Positions 41,091 to 50,631 are shown, numbered from the stretch's first letter. The stretch: DNA of 64,000 bases from an uncultured Eggerthellaceae bacterium (GCA_947650915.1 CANSWY010000005.1:30598-94597); one strand, 5' to 3'. Made by a program: numbers and translations. The notes: a model not told the origin generated them from the sequence alone.

Positions 41091-41140
41091 GCGTGCATTC
41101 TTGCATACCTGGCGCTGGGATGGAAGGTGCGTGCTGCTGG

Positions 41141-42391
41141 TCACGCCCCGCGCTCGCCGCGCTCGAACGCGTACGCGCAGATCGCCAGGAACGCCACCAA
41201 GAACAAGATGAGCGCCAGTCCCACATGGATGCCCGGAGCCACGATGGCGGCGGGCAGCGGGCTCAAGAGCGGCAAGCCCTGCTCGTAGGCGTTGGCATAG
41301 CGTTCGGCCGTTTGCGGCGTGACCGGATTCGCTCGCATCTCATCAGTGATGGAAACAGGCTCTTTCGCCGCGCGCTCATCCACATTCCCGTCGGAGACCA
41401 CCACGCCCTGCATGCTCTGCTCGCCTGAAGGGGCGACGAAGCTCGACCCGTCGACGCCATCAGGGTGGCTGGGAGAGGGCACCACCACTTCGTTGGGCAA
41501 AGAGGGTGCGCCGGCGTCCGGGCCACCAGGCATGGTGCCATCATCCGGTGCTTGCGGGGGAATGGCGTCTGCGGGTGCGTATACCACGTTGATCACGTTG
41601 TCGGCCGGGTCATCGCTCAGGTGGATGGATTCAGGGAACGAGCCCACAGGATAGAGGCCTTGCAGCGCATATTCGAAATCAGAGCCGTCCACTTCCTTGT
41701 TGAAGGTCTGGTTCACGAACTTCTGCTCACCGATCAGATGGAACTCGGGGTGCGTGGCCAGCGCGCCAGACCAATCGTCTGCGCTCAGGTCCGCACCATC
41801 CATGATGTAGTAGTCAACGGTGAACTCGCTGTTCTGGAGCACGCCGTAGACCAATTCCACCGCGTTCTTCGCATTGTCGGCGGATATGGTGATGGAGGGG
41901 GATGAGCCATCGAAGAAGAAGTGCCCAGGGATGTCGAAGACGTAATCCCATACATCCACCACGTCTCCGGGATGCAGGCCGTCCACCACGTATGTGCCCA
42001 TTTCGTGCGGTTGGTAGGGCGTGTTCGCATCATCGGTGGGCAAGAGCTCGATATAGGTGATGGTCAGATGGCACTCTGTCTGATCGGCGGAGGCCTGGTC
42101 GTCAGCATCCGTTGCAGCTTCGACCGGCGTTGCTGCCCCTTCTGCGCCAGCGCGCATGTGGGCCAGCGGCTCTTCGGTCAGCGCCTGCACCTCTGGGGCG
42201 ATGGCGTCGCTTGTCGCCCTTGCGTCTGCGGTGCCTTGGGCATCGGTGCCCACGTCATCGGACAGCTCGGTCGTGGGGTATGCGGAATGCTGCTCCTCTT
42301 CGCTCACGCCGCCTTCTGCTATGGCGCTTGCGGGCACGCACATCGCTGCGGCGAACAGGGCTGCGAACGAAGCGGTCAGGATCTTCTTCAT
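41141..42391 (-). CDS. Secreted/surface protein with MucBP-like segment and C-terminal anchor helix
   Basis: 416 residues from the ATG at 42391 (AGGGGAGG upstream). A signal peptide (MKKILTASFAALFAAAMCVP, then ASA) is followed by an acidic low-complexity stretch. A domain with VDVWDYVFDIPGHFFFDGSS and VVYAPADAIPP resembles MucBP-like repeats. The C-terminus has a helix followed by a short charged tail (YAFERGERGA) but no LPxTG motif. It may be the first gene of a unit with the regulator and kinase (50-bp gap), perhaps an envelope sensor or adhesin. Confidence 0.7.
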   Translation of the reverse strand: MKKILTASFAALFAAAMCVPASAIAEGGVSEEEQHSAYPTTELSDDVGTDAQGTADARATSDAIAPEVQALTEEPLAHMRAGAEGAATPVEAATDADDQASADQTECHLTITYIELLPTDDANTPYQPHEMGTYVVDGLHPGDVVDVWDYVFDIPGHFFFDGSSPSITISADNAKNAVELVYGVLQNSEFTVDYYIMDGADLSADDWSGALATHPEFHLIGEQKFVNQTFNKEVDGSDFEYALQGLYPVGSFPESIHLSDDPADNVINVVYAPADAIPPQAPDDGTMPGGPDAGAPSLPNEVVVPSPSHPDGVDGSSFVAPSGEQSMQGVVVSDGNVDERAAKEPVSITDEMRANPVTPQTAERYANAYEQGLPLLSPLPAAIVAPGIHVGLALILFLVAFLAICAYAFERGERGA

Positions 42392-42540
42392 GATGGATTC
42401 CTCCCCTTGACGCTCTCTTTTCTGCACACGGTATGCCTGCTCTGGGCGAAAGAGCGGCCAGAGCAGGCATCGTTTGCCATGCTAGGGGCTATCCGTCATG
42501 TTCACGTCACCTGAGCCCCGCCCCTGCGCGAAAGCTCCAG

Positions 42541-42765
42541 ACGTAAAAGCCCCCCGTGCAAAAGGTCCCCCGTGCAAAAGGTCCCCCGTGCAAAAGCCCC
42601 CTGTGCAAAAGGTCCCCTGTGCAAAAGGGACGTTCCAAATCGCACATAGGAAAGGACATTGCGCACTGAAAGACTGCTCCTATGTGCAATTTGGGACGTC
42701 CCTTTTGCACAGGGGACCTTTTGCACAGGGACCTTTTGCACGGGGGACCTTTTGCACGGGGGAGG
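42541..42765. repeat. GGGACGTCCC hairpin repeat, locus 5, with tandem arm expansions
   Basis: A central hairpin (unit, ATAGGAA, loop type B variant, inverted unit) is extended on both sides by short tandem copies. On the left are four copies of about 16 bp (CCCCCGTGCAAAAGGT type); on the right are three complementary copies (ACCTTTTGCACGGGGG type). The whole block can fold into one nested stem of over 100 nt per arm. Confidence 0.85.
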
Positions 42766-42789
42766 GCGGATGTGCGTGTACTATAGGGA

Positions 42790-42950
42790 CATTGGATCTT
42801 CGGGCCGCCACAGGCGGCGATATCGGGGAATGCGGGTGCGAATCCCGCGCTGTACCAGCAACCGTAAGGTCCTGTGATCCGTATCCGGAGCCAGGCTCCA
42901 CGCAGGTCGCAGGCGAAGTCGGAATGCCGAACCGGAACAATGGATCCCTG
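42790..42950 (+). promoter_or_regulatory. Cobalamin riboswitch
   Basis: The core is recognisable: GGGGAATGCGGGTGCGAATC with CCGCGCTGTACCAGCAACCG just after, and the downstream CGAAGTCGGAATGCCGAACC (B12-box region). The GCGGG/CCCGC stem and the invariant GCTG..CC.GCAACCG block fit the class. It ends about 20 nt before the EcfT-like start, so it probably controls translation or transcription of the ECF operon and represses it when cobalamin is plentiful. Confidence 0.85.
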
Positions 42951-42970
42951 GAAAGCGAGGCGCATCCGCC

Positions 42971-43861
42971 ATGAGGCGTGACGCATTCGGAGAACTGCAT
43001 CCAGCCGTCACATTCGGCTTTTTCATGTGCGCCGTCATCTTCTCCATCATCGTGCAGGATCCGCTCTGGACCGGCGCCTCTCTTGTGGCTTCCGCGCTCT
43101 GCCTCGTCAGCGTTCGCGGACGGCGAGCGTGGCGGATGGTGGCGGCCATGGCAGCGGCGTTCGTGGCGATCGCAGCCGTCAATGCATTGCTGAACGCGCA
43201 CGGCTCCACTGTGCTGTTCATATATCTGGGTGGGCGGCCTTTCACGCTGGAGGCGCTCCTGTCCGGCATGCAGACAGCGGGGATGTTCGCCTCCGTGATG
43301 CTCTGGTTCGGCTCATATGCACAGGTGGTGACCACTGACCGTTTCACGTATCTCTTCGGCAATGCAGCGCCTGCGGTCACCCTCACGCTCACGATGGCGC
43401 TCCGGTTGGTTCCCACCTGCCTGCGCCGTGCACGGCGCATCAGCGCAGCGCGGGCTGGGATCGGGAAATCCGTGAGCGCGGGCAGCGCGCGGGCGCGCGC
43501 GGTGTCAGGGCTGGAGATCTTGAACGCGCTCACCGCTCGTTCGCTGGAGGGGGCAATCATCACGGCTGATTCCATGCGCAGCCGTGGATATGGTTCTGGA
43601 GCGCGCACGCAAATGGCGTGTGTCCGCTTCTCGGGCAGGGATGCTGCGGTGACTGCCGCAGGAGCCGTCTTGTTCGCCGGTGCTGCCTTCGGCATAGCGC
43701 GCGGATGGGCCTCCGCTCAGTTCTTGCCCACGGTGGTGCTCGCGCCTCCTTCGGGCGCCAGTGCCGTCACGCTTGCGGCATTCGCAGGCTTCTTGCTGAT
43801 CCCTGTCATCGTCAATGCGAAGGAAGGAAGTCCATGGCGCAGTTCATCATCCAGGATCTGA
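42971..43861 (+). CDS. ECF transporter transmembrane (T) component
   Basis: 296 residues, five to six helices. The coupling motifs are present: ALRLVPTCLRRARRISAARA and the second helix SMRSRGYGSGAR (the Ala-Arg-Gly signature that contacts the ATPases). It starts at the ATG at 42971 behind a cobalamin riboswitch. Its 3' end overlaps the ATPase gene by 28 bp, so the two are coupled. It forms the membrane scaffold that links the S component to the ATPases. Confidence 0.9.
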   Translation: MRRDAFGELHPAVTFGFFMCAVIFSIIVQDPLWTGASLVASALCLVSVRGRRAWRMVAAMAAAFVAIAAVNALLNAHGSTVLFIYLGGRPFTLEALLSGMQTAGMFASVMLWFGSYAQVVTTDRFTYLFGNAAPAVTLTLTMALRLVPTCLRRARRISAARAGIGKSVSAGSARARAVSGLEILNALTARSLEGAIITADSMRSRGYGSGARTQMACVRFSGRDAAVTAAGAVLFAGAAFGIARGWASAQFLPTVVLAPPSGASAVTLAAFAGFLLIPVIVNAKEGSPWRSSSSRI

Positions 43862-45534
43862 CGTTCACCTACGCGGGCGCTGCGCATTCCGTGCTCAGGG
43901 GGATCGACTTGAGCGTGCGGCCTGGTGAATTCGTGTGCCTGGTGGGGAAGAGCGGATGCGGCAAGTCCACCCTCTTGCGGCAATTGAAGTCCGTGTTGAC
44001 GCCGACGGGAGAACGAACGGGGCGCGTGCTCTTCGACGGGGTGCCGCTCGAAGAGGTGGGCCTGCGTGACCAGAGCCGCCTCATCGGGTTCGTGATGCAG
44101 GACCCGGAAGCCCAGGTGGTGACCGACAAGGTGTGGCATGAGCTGGCATTCGGGCTTGAGAGCATAGGCTGTCCGCAACAAGCGATGCGCGTGCGCGTGG
44201 CAGAGATGGCCAGTTTCTTCGGCATCCAGCACTGGTTCCGGCGCGAGGTGGCGGAGCTGTCCGGCGGACAGAAGCAGCTGTTGAACCTGGCTTCGGTCAT
44301 GGCCATGCAACCCAACGTCCTCATCCTGGATGAGCCCACGGCCCAGTTGGACCCTATCGCGGCCTCAGGATTCATGGAAGCGGTGCGGAAGGTGAACCGC
44401 GAGCTGGGTTGCACCGTCCTGATCGCAGAGCATCGGTTGGATGAGGCATGCGTCGAAGCCGATCGGGTGGTGGTGATGGATAGGGGGCGCGTGAGCATCG
44501 CAGGCACGCCAAGAGAGGTAGGGCTTGCCTTGGAAGCGGCCGGTGACGGCATGGCGGCAGCGCTGCCAGCACCGCTGCGCATCTTCGCAGGCGTGGAGGG
44601 CGCTCAAGAATGCCAGCTGGCGGATCTGGGGGATGCTGAAGGCGCGCCGTTGTCGGTGCGCGAAGGCCGCACGTGGCTTGCGAGCTATGCCCGCGCCCGT
44701 GGCCTTGCGGTGCGCACGCTGGAAGAGGAGCCAGCGCCGGGTGTGGATGCGAAGGATGCTGCACTGTCCATGGAGGACGTCTGGTTCCGCTACCACCGGG
44801 ATGCGCCTGATGTGCTGCGCGGAGTCGATCTTCGCGTGCCGCGGCGCAGCCTCTTCGCCCTGGTGGGCGGCAACGGGGCCGGCAAGTCCACGCTGCTGAA
44901 AACGGCGTGCGGCATTTGCAAGCCGCACCGTGGAAAGGTGAAGGTGCTGGGTCGGCCGCTCTCCCGATGGAAAGAGGCCGACCTGTTCCGGGGCGGGGCA
45001 GCCCTTCTGCCGCAGGATCCGCAAGACCTCTTCGCCAAGCGTACGGTGCGGGCCGATCTGGAGGAGATGCTTTCTGGGCTTCCGGCTGATGAGCGTGCGC
45101 GGCGCATCGATGAGGTGGCGCGCACCTGTCGAATCAGCGCACAGCTTGACCAGCACCCCTTCGATCTGTCCGGCGGTGAGCTTGAGCGCGCAGCGCTGGC
45201 GAAGGTTCTCTTGTGCGAACCGGAGCTGCTGCTCCTGGATGAGCCCACGAAAGGGCTCGATGCCGTCTTCAAGCAGACGTTGGGCAACGTGCTGCACGAG
45301 CTGATGGATGCGGGCATGACCATCGTGATGGTCAGCCACGATGTGGAGTTCTGTGCCCGCTGGGCCACGGTGGCAGCGCTGCTCTTCGACGGTGTCGTGA
45401 TGGCTGCGGACGCTCCTCGCGCATTCTTCGCGAACAATGCGTTCTACACCACGGCTGCGAACCGGATGAGCCGACAGGTCTTTCCGAATGCGGTGACAGC
45501 GGAGGAGGTGGTGGAACTGTGCCTCAGCAGATGA
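43834..45534 (+). CDS. ECF transporter ATPase, fused double domain
   Basis: 566 residues from the ATG at 43834 (AAGGAAGGAAG upstream). Two complete ABC ATPase halves are joined: the first with GKSGCGKST, FVMQDPEAQVVTDKV, LSGGQKQLLNLASV and LILDEPTAQLDP; the second with GGNGAGKST, LLPQDPQDLFAKRTV, LSGGELERAALAKVL and LLLDEPTKGLDA. It replaces the usual EcfA/EcfA' heterodimer. It powers uptake through the T and S components. Confidence 0.93.
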   Translation: MAQFIIQDLTFTYAGAAHSVLRGIDLSVRPGEFVCLVGKSGCGKSTLLRQLKSVLTPTGERTGRVLFDGVPLEEVGLRDQSRLIGFVMQDPEAQVVTDKVWHELAFGLESIGCPQQAMRVRVAEMASFFGIQHWFRREVAELSGGQKQLLNLASVMAMQPNVLILDEPTAQLDPIAASGFMEAVRKVNRELGCTVLIAEHRLDEACVEADRVVVMDRGRVSIAGTPREVGLALEAAGDGMAAALPAPLRIFAGVEGAQECQLADLGDAEGAPLSVREGRTWLASYARARGLAVRTLEEEPAPGVDAKDAALSMEDVWFRYHRDAPDVLRGVDLRVPRRSLFALVGGNGAGKSTLLKTACGICKPHRGKVKVLGRPLSRWKEADLFRGGAALLPQDPQDLFAKRTVRADLEEMLSGLPADERARRIDEVARTCRISAQLDQHPFDLSGGELERAALAKVLLCEPELLLLDEPTKGLDAVFKQTLGNVLHELMDAGMTIVMVSHDVEFCARWATVAALLFDGVVMAADAPRAFFANNAFYTTAANRMSRQVFPNAVTAEEVVELCLSR

Positions 45535-46271
45535 GCGCTGATTCGGATGCACCCCGAGCGGGTCGTGCAGGGCGCATCCTGGTTTGGGTGTTGGTGCTGT
45601 TGGCGGCAGCGGTCACGGTGGGGGCTGGAGCGTTGATGCGCGGACGGTCCTATATCGTGGTCAGCACGCTCCTGGTGGCGTACAGCATGGTTCCCGCCTT
45701 CGTCTCGTTCGAACGCCGCCGCCCGCAGGCGCGTGAAGTGGTCACCATCGCGGTGATGTGCGCTTTGGCGGTGGCGGCGCGCGCTGCGTTCGTGTGGCTG
45801 CCGAACTTCAAGCCGATGGCGGCCATCGTGATGATCACCGGCGTGGCCCTGGGGGCGCCTGCGGGGTTCTTGACCGGATCGTTGGCTGCACTGGTGAGCA
45901 ATTTCATCTTCGGGCAGGGGCCGTGGACCCCGTGGCAGATGCTGTCGTTCGGGCTGTGCGGCGCTGTGTTCGGCCTCTTGGGCCAGTGCGGCGCCGTTCC
46001 TCGGCGCGGGCTCTCTTGGCGCGCGCGAGCCCTTTTGGGCGTGGGCGGCGCTGCGTTCGTCATCGTAGTGGCTGGTCCCATCCTGGACACCAGTTCGCTT
46101 CTGTTCATGGCTTCGCGCATCTCGTGGGAGTCGGTGGCGGCCGTGTATGCGGCCGGATTCTTGGTGAACTGCCTGCAAGGCGCGGCCACGTTCCTCACGC
46201 TCTTCGTGTTGGCTGATCCCCTGCTCGAACAGCTTGCCCGCCTTCGCACGAAGTACGCCCTCTCCCCCTGA
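45519..46271 (+). CDS. ECF transporter substrate-binding (S) component
   Basis: 250 residues from a GTG at 45519 (GGAGGAGG 10 nt upstream); ATG 45531, overlapping the ATPase stop, is an alternative. Six helices and short loops, with the FKPMAAIVMITGVALGAPAG and LVSNFIFGQGPWTPWQMLSF segments characteristic of ECF S components. The sequence family does not fix the vitamin, but the cobalamin riboswitch in front of the operon points to cobalamin, cobinamide or another B12 precursor. Confidence 0.85.
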   Translation: MPQQMSADSDAPRAGRAGRILVWVLVLLAAAVTVGAGALMRGRSYIVVSTLLVAYSMVPAFVSFERRRPQAREVVTIAVMCALAVAARAAFVWLPNFKPMAAIVMITGVALGAPAGFLTGSLAALVSNFIFGQGPWTPWQMLSFGLCGAVFGLLGQCGAVPRRGLSWRARALLGVGGAAFVIVVAGPILDTSSLLFMASRISWESVAAVYAAGFLVNCLQGAATFLTLFVLADPLLEQLARLRTKYALSP

Positions 46272-46281
46272 TCCCGAAGCC

Positions 46282-46477
46282 GATGTGCAGAAGGGACGTC
46301 CCAAATTGCGCATAGAATTGCGATTTCAATGGATGTGCAGAAGGGACGTCCCAAATTGCACATAGGCAAAGAGGATCAGTGCTGAAAGACTATCTCTATG
46401 TGCAATTTGGAACGTCCCTTCTGCACATCCTGAAAGACTATCTCTATGCGCAATTTGGGACGTCCCTTCTGCACATC
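46282..46477. repeat. GGGACGTCCC hairpin repeat, locus 6 (GTGCAG variant)
   Basis: One unit, then a hairpin, then a further inverted unit. Arms here read GTGCAGAAGGGACG, with a compensating TTCTGCAC in the opposite arm, so the A-to-G change is matched on the other strand. It lies between the S component and the DUF554 gene, whose -10 box follows 17 bp later. Confidence 0.9.
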
Positions 46478-46494
46478 GGCTTTCGCACATCCGG

Positions 46495-46500
46495 TATAGT
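46495..46500 (+). promoter_or_regulatory. -10 box of a leaderless promoter
   Basis: TATAGT ends 7 nt before the GTG start of the DUF554 gene and there is no Shine-Dalgarno, so transcription should begin at or next to the start codon. Confidence 0.55.
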
Positions 46501-46507
46501 TGCGTGC

Positions 46508-47221
46508 GTGATCGGAACCATCGCGAACACCGCAGCCATCATCATCGGCAGCCTCACGGGCGGTCTGGTGAAGCACGGCCTGAAGGAGAAGTACCAGAAG
46601 ACGCTCTACGTTGCCATGGGCCTGGCGGCCATGGGGTTGGGCACCAATGCAGTGGTGTCCAACATGGGGGACAGCCTCTACCCGGTGCTGTTCATCGCGT
46701 CATTGGCGCTGGGCGGCCTTTTGGGCACCGCTCTTGACATCGAAGGGCGCTTCGACCGGCTGGTCAGCCGCTTCTCCCAAAAAGACGAAGACGCGGAGGC
46801 GCCCGCGCGCAGCCGGCTTTCAGAGGGGCTTTCCACGGCCATCGTGCTCTTCTGCTTCGGGACCCTCTCCATCCTGGGTCCCATCAACAGCGCGCTGTTC
46901 GGCGATGAAACGTATCTACTGACGAATGCCACGCTGGATCTGGTCACATCCTTGGTGCTGGCCTCCACCTATGGGGTGGGCATCGCGTTCGCGGCGGCGG
47001 TGCTCTTCTGTTGGCAGGGCTCCATCTGGCTTCTGGCCCAGTGGATATCGCCCTATCTCACGCCGGAGCTGATGTGCGAGGTGTCCATCGTGGGCGGCTT
47101 CCTCATCCTGGCATCCGGCTTGTCCATCCTTGAGATCAAGAAGATAACGGTCATGAACTTCCTGCCGGCGCTCTTGGTGCCGCCCTGCTGGTTCGCCATC
47201 CTGGCGCTGCTCCCTGCGTGA
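46508..47221 (+). CDS. DUF554 family membrane protein
   Basis: 237 residues from a GTG at 46508. The family signature is at the start, IGTIANTAAIIIGSLTGGLV then KEKYQKTLYVAMGLAAMGLG, followed by GGLLGTALDIEGRFDRL and ILGPINSALFGDETYL. Seven predicted helices. DUF554 (YdfK/YqgA) proteins are possible transporters with no proven substrate. The longer upstream frame runs through the hairpin repeat and is not coding. No ribosome site is visible, and a TATAGT 7 nt upstream suggests a leaderless mRNA. Confidence 0.88.
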   Translation: MIGTIANTAAIIIGSLTGGLVKHGLKEKYQKTLYVAMGLAAMGLGTNAVVSNMGDSLYPVLFIASLALGGLLGTALDIEGRFDRLVSRFSQKDEDAEAPARSRLSEGLSTAIVLFCFGTLSILGPINSALFGDETYLLTNATLDLVTSLVLASTYGVGIAFAAAVLFCWQGSIWLLAQWISPYLTPELMCEVSIVGGFLILASGLSILEIKKITVMNFLPALLVPPCWFAILALLPA

Positions 47222-47224
47222 CGC

Positions 47225-47256
47225 AAAAAAGAAGCGGGCCCCGAAAGGCCCGCTTC
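47225..47256 (-). terminator. Rho-independent terminator of the DUF4190 gene
   Basis: GAAGCGGGCC and GGCCCGCTTC form a perfect 10-bp stem with a 6-nt loop, followed on the reverse strand by six T. It lies between convergent genes and also makes a hairpin on the forward strand without a T-tract. Confidence 0.9.
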
Positions 47257-47282
47257 GCAGCAGCGCGGTTTTCTGCAGAGGA

Positions 47283-48419
47283 TCAGATGAACGCGAAGAA
47301 GTAGTCCATCTCCTCATCCCAGCTGGCCTGGTCGATGACCCAGGCATCCCCGCTCTGCACAAGCTCGATGTCCCAGATGTTGTCGCCTTCCGGCTCGTTG
47401 TCCTGGATGGCGGCCATGAGCGCCTCGCCGATGAGGGGCGCAGCTTCCTCTTCAGTGGTGATGCCAGCGTTCACGCCGGTCAGGATGTCGCTCATCTCAT
47501 CGAAGAGGTCGTCACCCACATCGAAGATGCTGCGCACGGTGACCTTGTAAGTGACCTTCGCCGTGCCGTCATCGGCGCTGGCGTAATACGGCTCATAGGT
47601 GAAGCCCTCCATCATGGCGCGCGCCATCTCTTGGGGGTCCACGCCGCAGCTTGCCAGGGTGATGTCCCACTCTCCGCTGGCCATGGCTTCATCGAATGAG
47701 ATCTGCATGACGTCCGCCACGCTGGCCACCATGGCCGGGTCAAGGTCGGCGATCTGCTGCATGGAGGGGTCGGCGGCATCGTAGAGAGGCTGGTCCTCTT
47801 CGTCCACCGGTGCGGGTGCGGTGCTGCGTTCCGTGGTGGAGATGGAAGCAGAACGACCCGCGGTCACATCCGTGTTCTTCAGCTCGTTCATGCCGATGAC
47901 CACGAGCGCCGTGGCCACGATGATCATGATGACGGACAGCACGATGCCGATGATGCCGCAGATCTTGCCGCCCTTCGCGGTGCCCTCCGTGCCGCCAGCG
48001 TTGTAGTAGCGGCCTGCCAGCACGATGGCCACGATGCCCAAAGCGATGCCTGCGATGGGGAGGCCGGAGAGCACGATGGCCAGGATGCCGCAGACGAGCG
48101 CCGGGGTGGGGGACACGCTGCCGGTCTGGGCCGTGCCCGGATACGGGGCGGCCGCGGTGGGCGCAGGAGCGGCAGCGGGCTGCGCTGTGGGCGCAGGAGC
48201 GGCTCCATAGCTGGCCTCGTAGGATGTGGGCGCTGGTGCGGCAGGCGCTGCTTGGGGCGTCTCTTGCCCCGGCGCGGGCGCTGGCGCATCTGCGGGGGTT
48301 GACGTGTCCGCAGATGCGGCCGCGGGCGTTGGCGCTGCCGGAACCTCTTGCGCGGCGGGTTCGACTGGCGTCTGCCCAGGCGTGGGGGCGGCGTCAGGCG
48401 CGGTGGTCTTCTCGTCCAT
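47283..48419 (-). CDS. DUF4190-type membrane protein with Pro/Ala-rich N-terminus
   Basis: 378 residues. The first 105 are rich in Pro and Ala ([20 protein letters not shown]). Two helix hairpins follow near residues 108-190, with [20 protein letters not shown] and [15 protein letters not shown], the DUF4190 pattern. The C-terminal 180 residues form an outside domain with repeated [10 protein letters not shown] and [15 protein letters not shown] segments, similar to DUF5105-like lipoproteins. Probably anchored in the membrane with a secreted domain; role unknown. Confidence 0.75.
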   Translation of the reverse strand: MDEKTTAPDAAPTPGQTPVEPAAQEVPAAPTPAAASADTSTPADAPAPAPGQETPQAAPAAPAPTSYEASYGAAPAPTAQPAAAPAPTAAAPYPGTAQTGSVSPTPALVCGILAIVLSGLPIAGIALGIVAIVLAGRYYNAGGTEGTAKGGKICGIIGIVLSVIMIIVATALVVIGMNELKNTDVTAGRSASISTTERSTAPAPVDEEDQPLYDAADPSMQQIADLDPAMVASVADVMQISFDEAMASGEWDITLASCGVDPQEMARAMMEGFTYEPYYASADDGTAKVTYKVTVRSIFDVGDDLFDEMSDILTGVNAGITTEEEAAPLIGEALMAAIQDNEPEGDNIWDIELVQSGDAWVIDQASWDEEMDYFFAFI

Positions 48420-48564
48420 CTTTCATCTCCATTCCATCGAAGCTCGTTTGACAGATGGTTTCGATTATACGGATGCGTGCGTCATATCCGTGGAAGAAAG
48501 CGGAAAGCCGCCCTCTGGTTTGTCCGTTGGATTAGAATGGACCGAAAAACGGACGGGAGGGATC

Positions 48565-49029
48565 ATGGCGGTCTTTGAAGGCAAGGTGGTGGCAGAGGGC
48601 GGCCTGAAGGCCGGCATCGTGGTGGCCCGATTCAACGAATTCATCACGGGCAAGCTCCTCTCCGGAGCGCTGGATTCGTTCGCGCGACACGGCGTGGACG
48701 CGGCGGATGTGGACGTGGCCTGGGTCCCCGGCGCGTTCGAGATACCCCTGGTGGCATCCCGCATGGCTGAATCTGGCGAATACGACGCAGTGGTGTGCTT
48801 GGGCGCGGTCATCCGGGGCGCAACGTCCCACTATGACCACGTGTGCGCAGAGGTCAGCAAGGGCGTGGCGCAGGCATCTCTTGCCAGCGGCGTGCCCATC
48901 ATCTTCGGCGTGCTCACCTGCGACACCATCGAACAGGCCATCGAACGCGCGGGAAGCAAGGCCGGCAACAAGGGCAGCGAATGCGCAGAGAGCGCCATCG
49001 AGATGGCGAACCTCCTTCGCCAGCTCTGA
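48565..49029 (+). CDS. ribH: 6,7-dimethyl-8-ribityllumazine synthase
   Basis: 154 residues from the ATG at 48565 (GGGAGG upstream). The lumazine synthase core is complete: [58 protein letters not shown] with the catalytic His, and [16 protein letters not shown]. It condenses the ribityl-pyrimidine with dihydroxybutanone phosphate in riboflavin synthesis. No other rib gene is in the window and no FMN riboswitch is seen upstream, so it stands apart from a rib operon. A TAGAAT box lies 25 bp before the start. Confidence 0.95.
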   Translation: MAVFEGKVVAEGGLKAGIVVARFNEFITGKLLSGALDSFARHGVDAADVDVAWVPGAFEIPLVASRMAESGEYDAVVCLGAVIRGATSHYDHVCAEVSKGVAQASLASGVPIIFGVLTCDTIEQAIERAGSKAGNKGSECAESAIEMANLLRQL

Positions 49030-49040
49030 CATTCTCTGCT

Positions 49041-49226
49041 GATGTGCAAAAGGGACGTCCCAAATTGCACCCGCAAGGTTGCCTGGGTGTGCAAAAGGGA
49101 CGTCCCAAATTGCACCCGTGAGATTGCTTGATGTGCAAAAGGGACGTCCCAAATTGCACATAGGATGAGTCTTTCAGTGCTCATTCTCTTTTGCTATGTG
49201 CAATTTGGAACGTCCCTTTTGCACAC
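49041..49226. repeat. GGGACGTCCC hairpin repeat, locus 7 (two tandem units + hairpin)
   Basis: Two tandem units of about 46 bp, with spacers CCGCAAGGTTGCCTGGG and CCGTGAGATTGCTTGA, are followed by a full hairpin with loop type B. It separates the convergent ribH and ahcY genes. Confidence 0.9.
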
Positions 49227-49253
49227 CCAGACACCTGGGGGTGAGGGGGCGGT

Positions 49254-50519
49254 CTACACCGTCCCCATGTTCCAGGAGTTCATGTAGGCCACCTGCTCCG
49301 GCGTCAGTTCGTCTATCTGGATGCCCAGCGTCTCCAACTTGAGCTCCGCCACGCGGCTGTCTATCTCCTCCGGCACGTCGTGGACGCGCGGCTCCATCTC
49401 CTGCGCGTGCCCCAGCAGGTATTCCGCGCAGAGGGCTTGGTCGGCGAAGGACATGTCCATCACGTTCGCGGGATGTCCCTCTGCGCCGGAAAGGTTCACC
49501 AAGCGGCCTTCGGCCAAAAGCGTGATGGTGCGGCCGTCCGGCAGCGTGTATTCGTCCACCATCGGCTTGCATGCGCGCTTGGATGCGCAGTGCTCCTCCA
49601 GCCAAGGGATGTTGATCTCTGAGTTGAAGTGGCCGGAATTGCAGATGATGGCCCCGTCCTTCATGTTGACGAAGCATGGTTCATCCACCACGTTCAGGTT
49701 CCCGGTGACGGTGCACCAGATGTCCGCGTGCTTCGCGGCTTCCGCGCGCGGCATGACGGCGAACCCGTCCATGTGCGCCTCCAGCGCGGCGGTGGGGTCC
49801 ACTTCGCAGACGATGACCTGACAGCCCATGCCCCGTGCCCGCATGGCCAGGCCCTTGCCGCACCAGCCGTACCCGCTCACCACGAAGGTGCGCCCGGCCA
49901 ACAGACGGTTCGTGAGGCGGATGATGCCGTCGAGCGTGGACTGGCCGGTGCCGTAGCGGTTGTCGAAAAAGTGCTTCGTCTTCGCGTCGTTCACGGCGAT
50001 GATGGGGTAGCGCAGCTCACCGTCTTGTGCCATGGCGGCCAGGCGGATGACGCCGGTGGTGGTCTCCTCTGTGCCGCCGATGATGTGCGTGAGCGCTTCG
50101 CGGCGCGTTTCGTGGATGCGGCCCACCACGTCCGCCCCGTCATCCATGGTGATCTGCGGGTTGCTGGCGATGACGGCATCCACGTGGCGGTAGTAGGTCT
50201 CCGTGTCCTCGCCGCAGATGGCGTGCACGCTGATGCCGAAATCGCGCACCAGGGAGGCTGCGGTGTCATCCTGGGTGGACAGCGGATTCGATGCGCAAAG
50301 GGTCACCTGGGCGCCTCCCGCGGCCAGCGTCCTCATGAGGTTCGCCGTTTCGGTGGTCACGTGCAGACAGCATCCGATGCGCACGCCTTCCAGCGGCTTT
50401 TCGCGTTCGAACCGTTCGCGGATCTGGGCCAGCACGGGCATGTCCGCGTCCGCCCACATGATGCGCGCGTATCCTTCGTCGGCCAGGTTGATGTCTTTGA
50501 TGTCGCAGTTCTCAGTCAC
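49254..50519 (-). CDS. ahcY: Adenosylhomocysteinase
   Basis: 421 residues from a GTG at 50519 (AAGGAGCAGCC upstream). SAHH features: [40 protein letters not shown], the NAD fold [17 protein letters not shown], and [15 protein letters not shown]. The protein is the short archaeal/Thermotoga-type SAHH. It cleaves S-adenosylhomocysteine in the methyl cycle. It is single and convergent with ribH. Confidence 0.95.
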   Translation of the reverse strand: MTENCDIKDINLADEGYARIMWADADMPVLAQIRERFEREKPLEGVRIGCCLHVTTETANLMRTLAAGGAQVTLCASNPLSTQDDTAASLVRDFGISVHAICGEDTETYYRHVDAVIASNPQITMDDGADVVGRIHETRREALTHIIGGTEETTTGVIRLAAMAQDGELRYPIIAVNDAKTKHFFDNRYGTGQSTLDGIIRLTNRLLAGRTFVVSGYGWCGKGLAMRARGMGCQVIVCEVDPTAALEAHMDGFAVMPRAEAAKHADIWCTVTGNLNVVDEPCFVNMKDGAIICNSGHFNSEINIPWLEEHCASKRACKPMVDEYTLPDGRTITLLAEGRLVNLSGAEGHPANVMDMSFADQALCAEYLLGHAQEMEPRVHDVPEEIDSRVAELKLETLGIQIDELTPEQVAYMNSWNMGTV

Positions 50520-50625
50520 GGCTGCTCCTTGGACGTTCGTCTTATCGTCTCCATATGATGTCCACAAAGGATACCGCAAGTGTGGTGTTCGTCTGCTTCT
50601 GCGCTCCGGCTGTGCGCGCAGGGAC

Positions 50626-50631
50626 TATAAT
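50626..50631 (+). promoter_or_regulatory. -10 box (TATAAT) upstream of the GT2 gene
   Basis: GGGACTATAATCTGTC has a perfect -10 element 52 bp before the glycosyltransferase start. The -35 is weak. The same ACTATAATCT context appears at 57508-57513 upstream of another housekeeping-like gene. Confidence 0.5.

Noticed and set aside
46379..46507. Longer N-terminus for the DUF554 protein
   Set aside because: The extension is translated hairpin repeat; the family starts at IGTIAN, and a -10 box lies between.
48831..49184. Open frames reading through the hairpin repeats (peptides like CNLGRPFCTS or VQKGRPKSHIG)
   Set aside because: They arise because each repeat unit has no stop in these frames. 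The same peptide recurs at every repeat locus, with no ribosome site and no extension into real genes.
49041..49226. CRISPR-like look of tandem repeats with short spacers
   Set aside because: Spacers are related to one another and only 15-19 nt, repeats are internal palindromes, units also occur inverted, and there are no cas genes.
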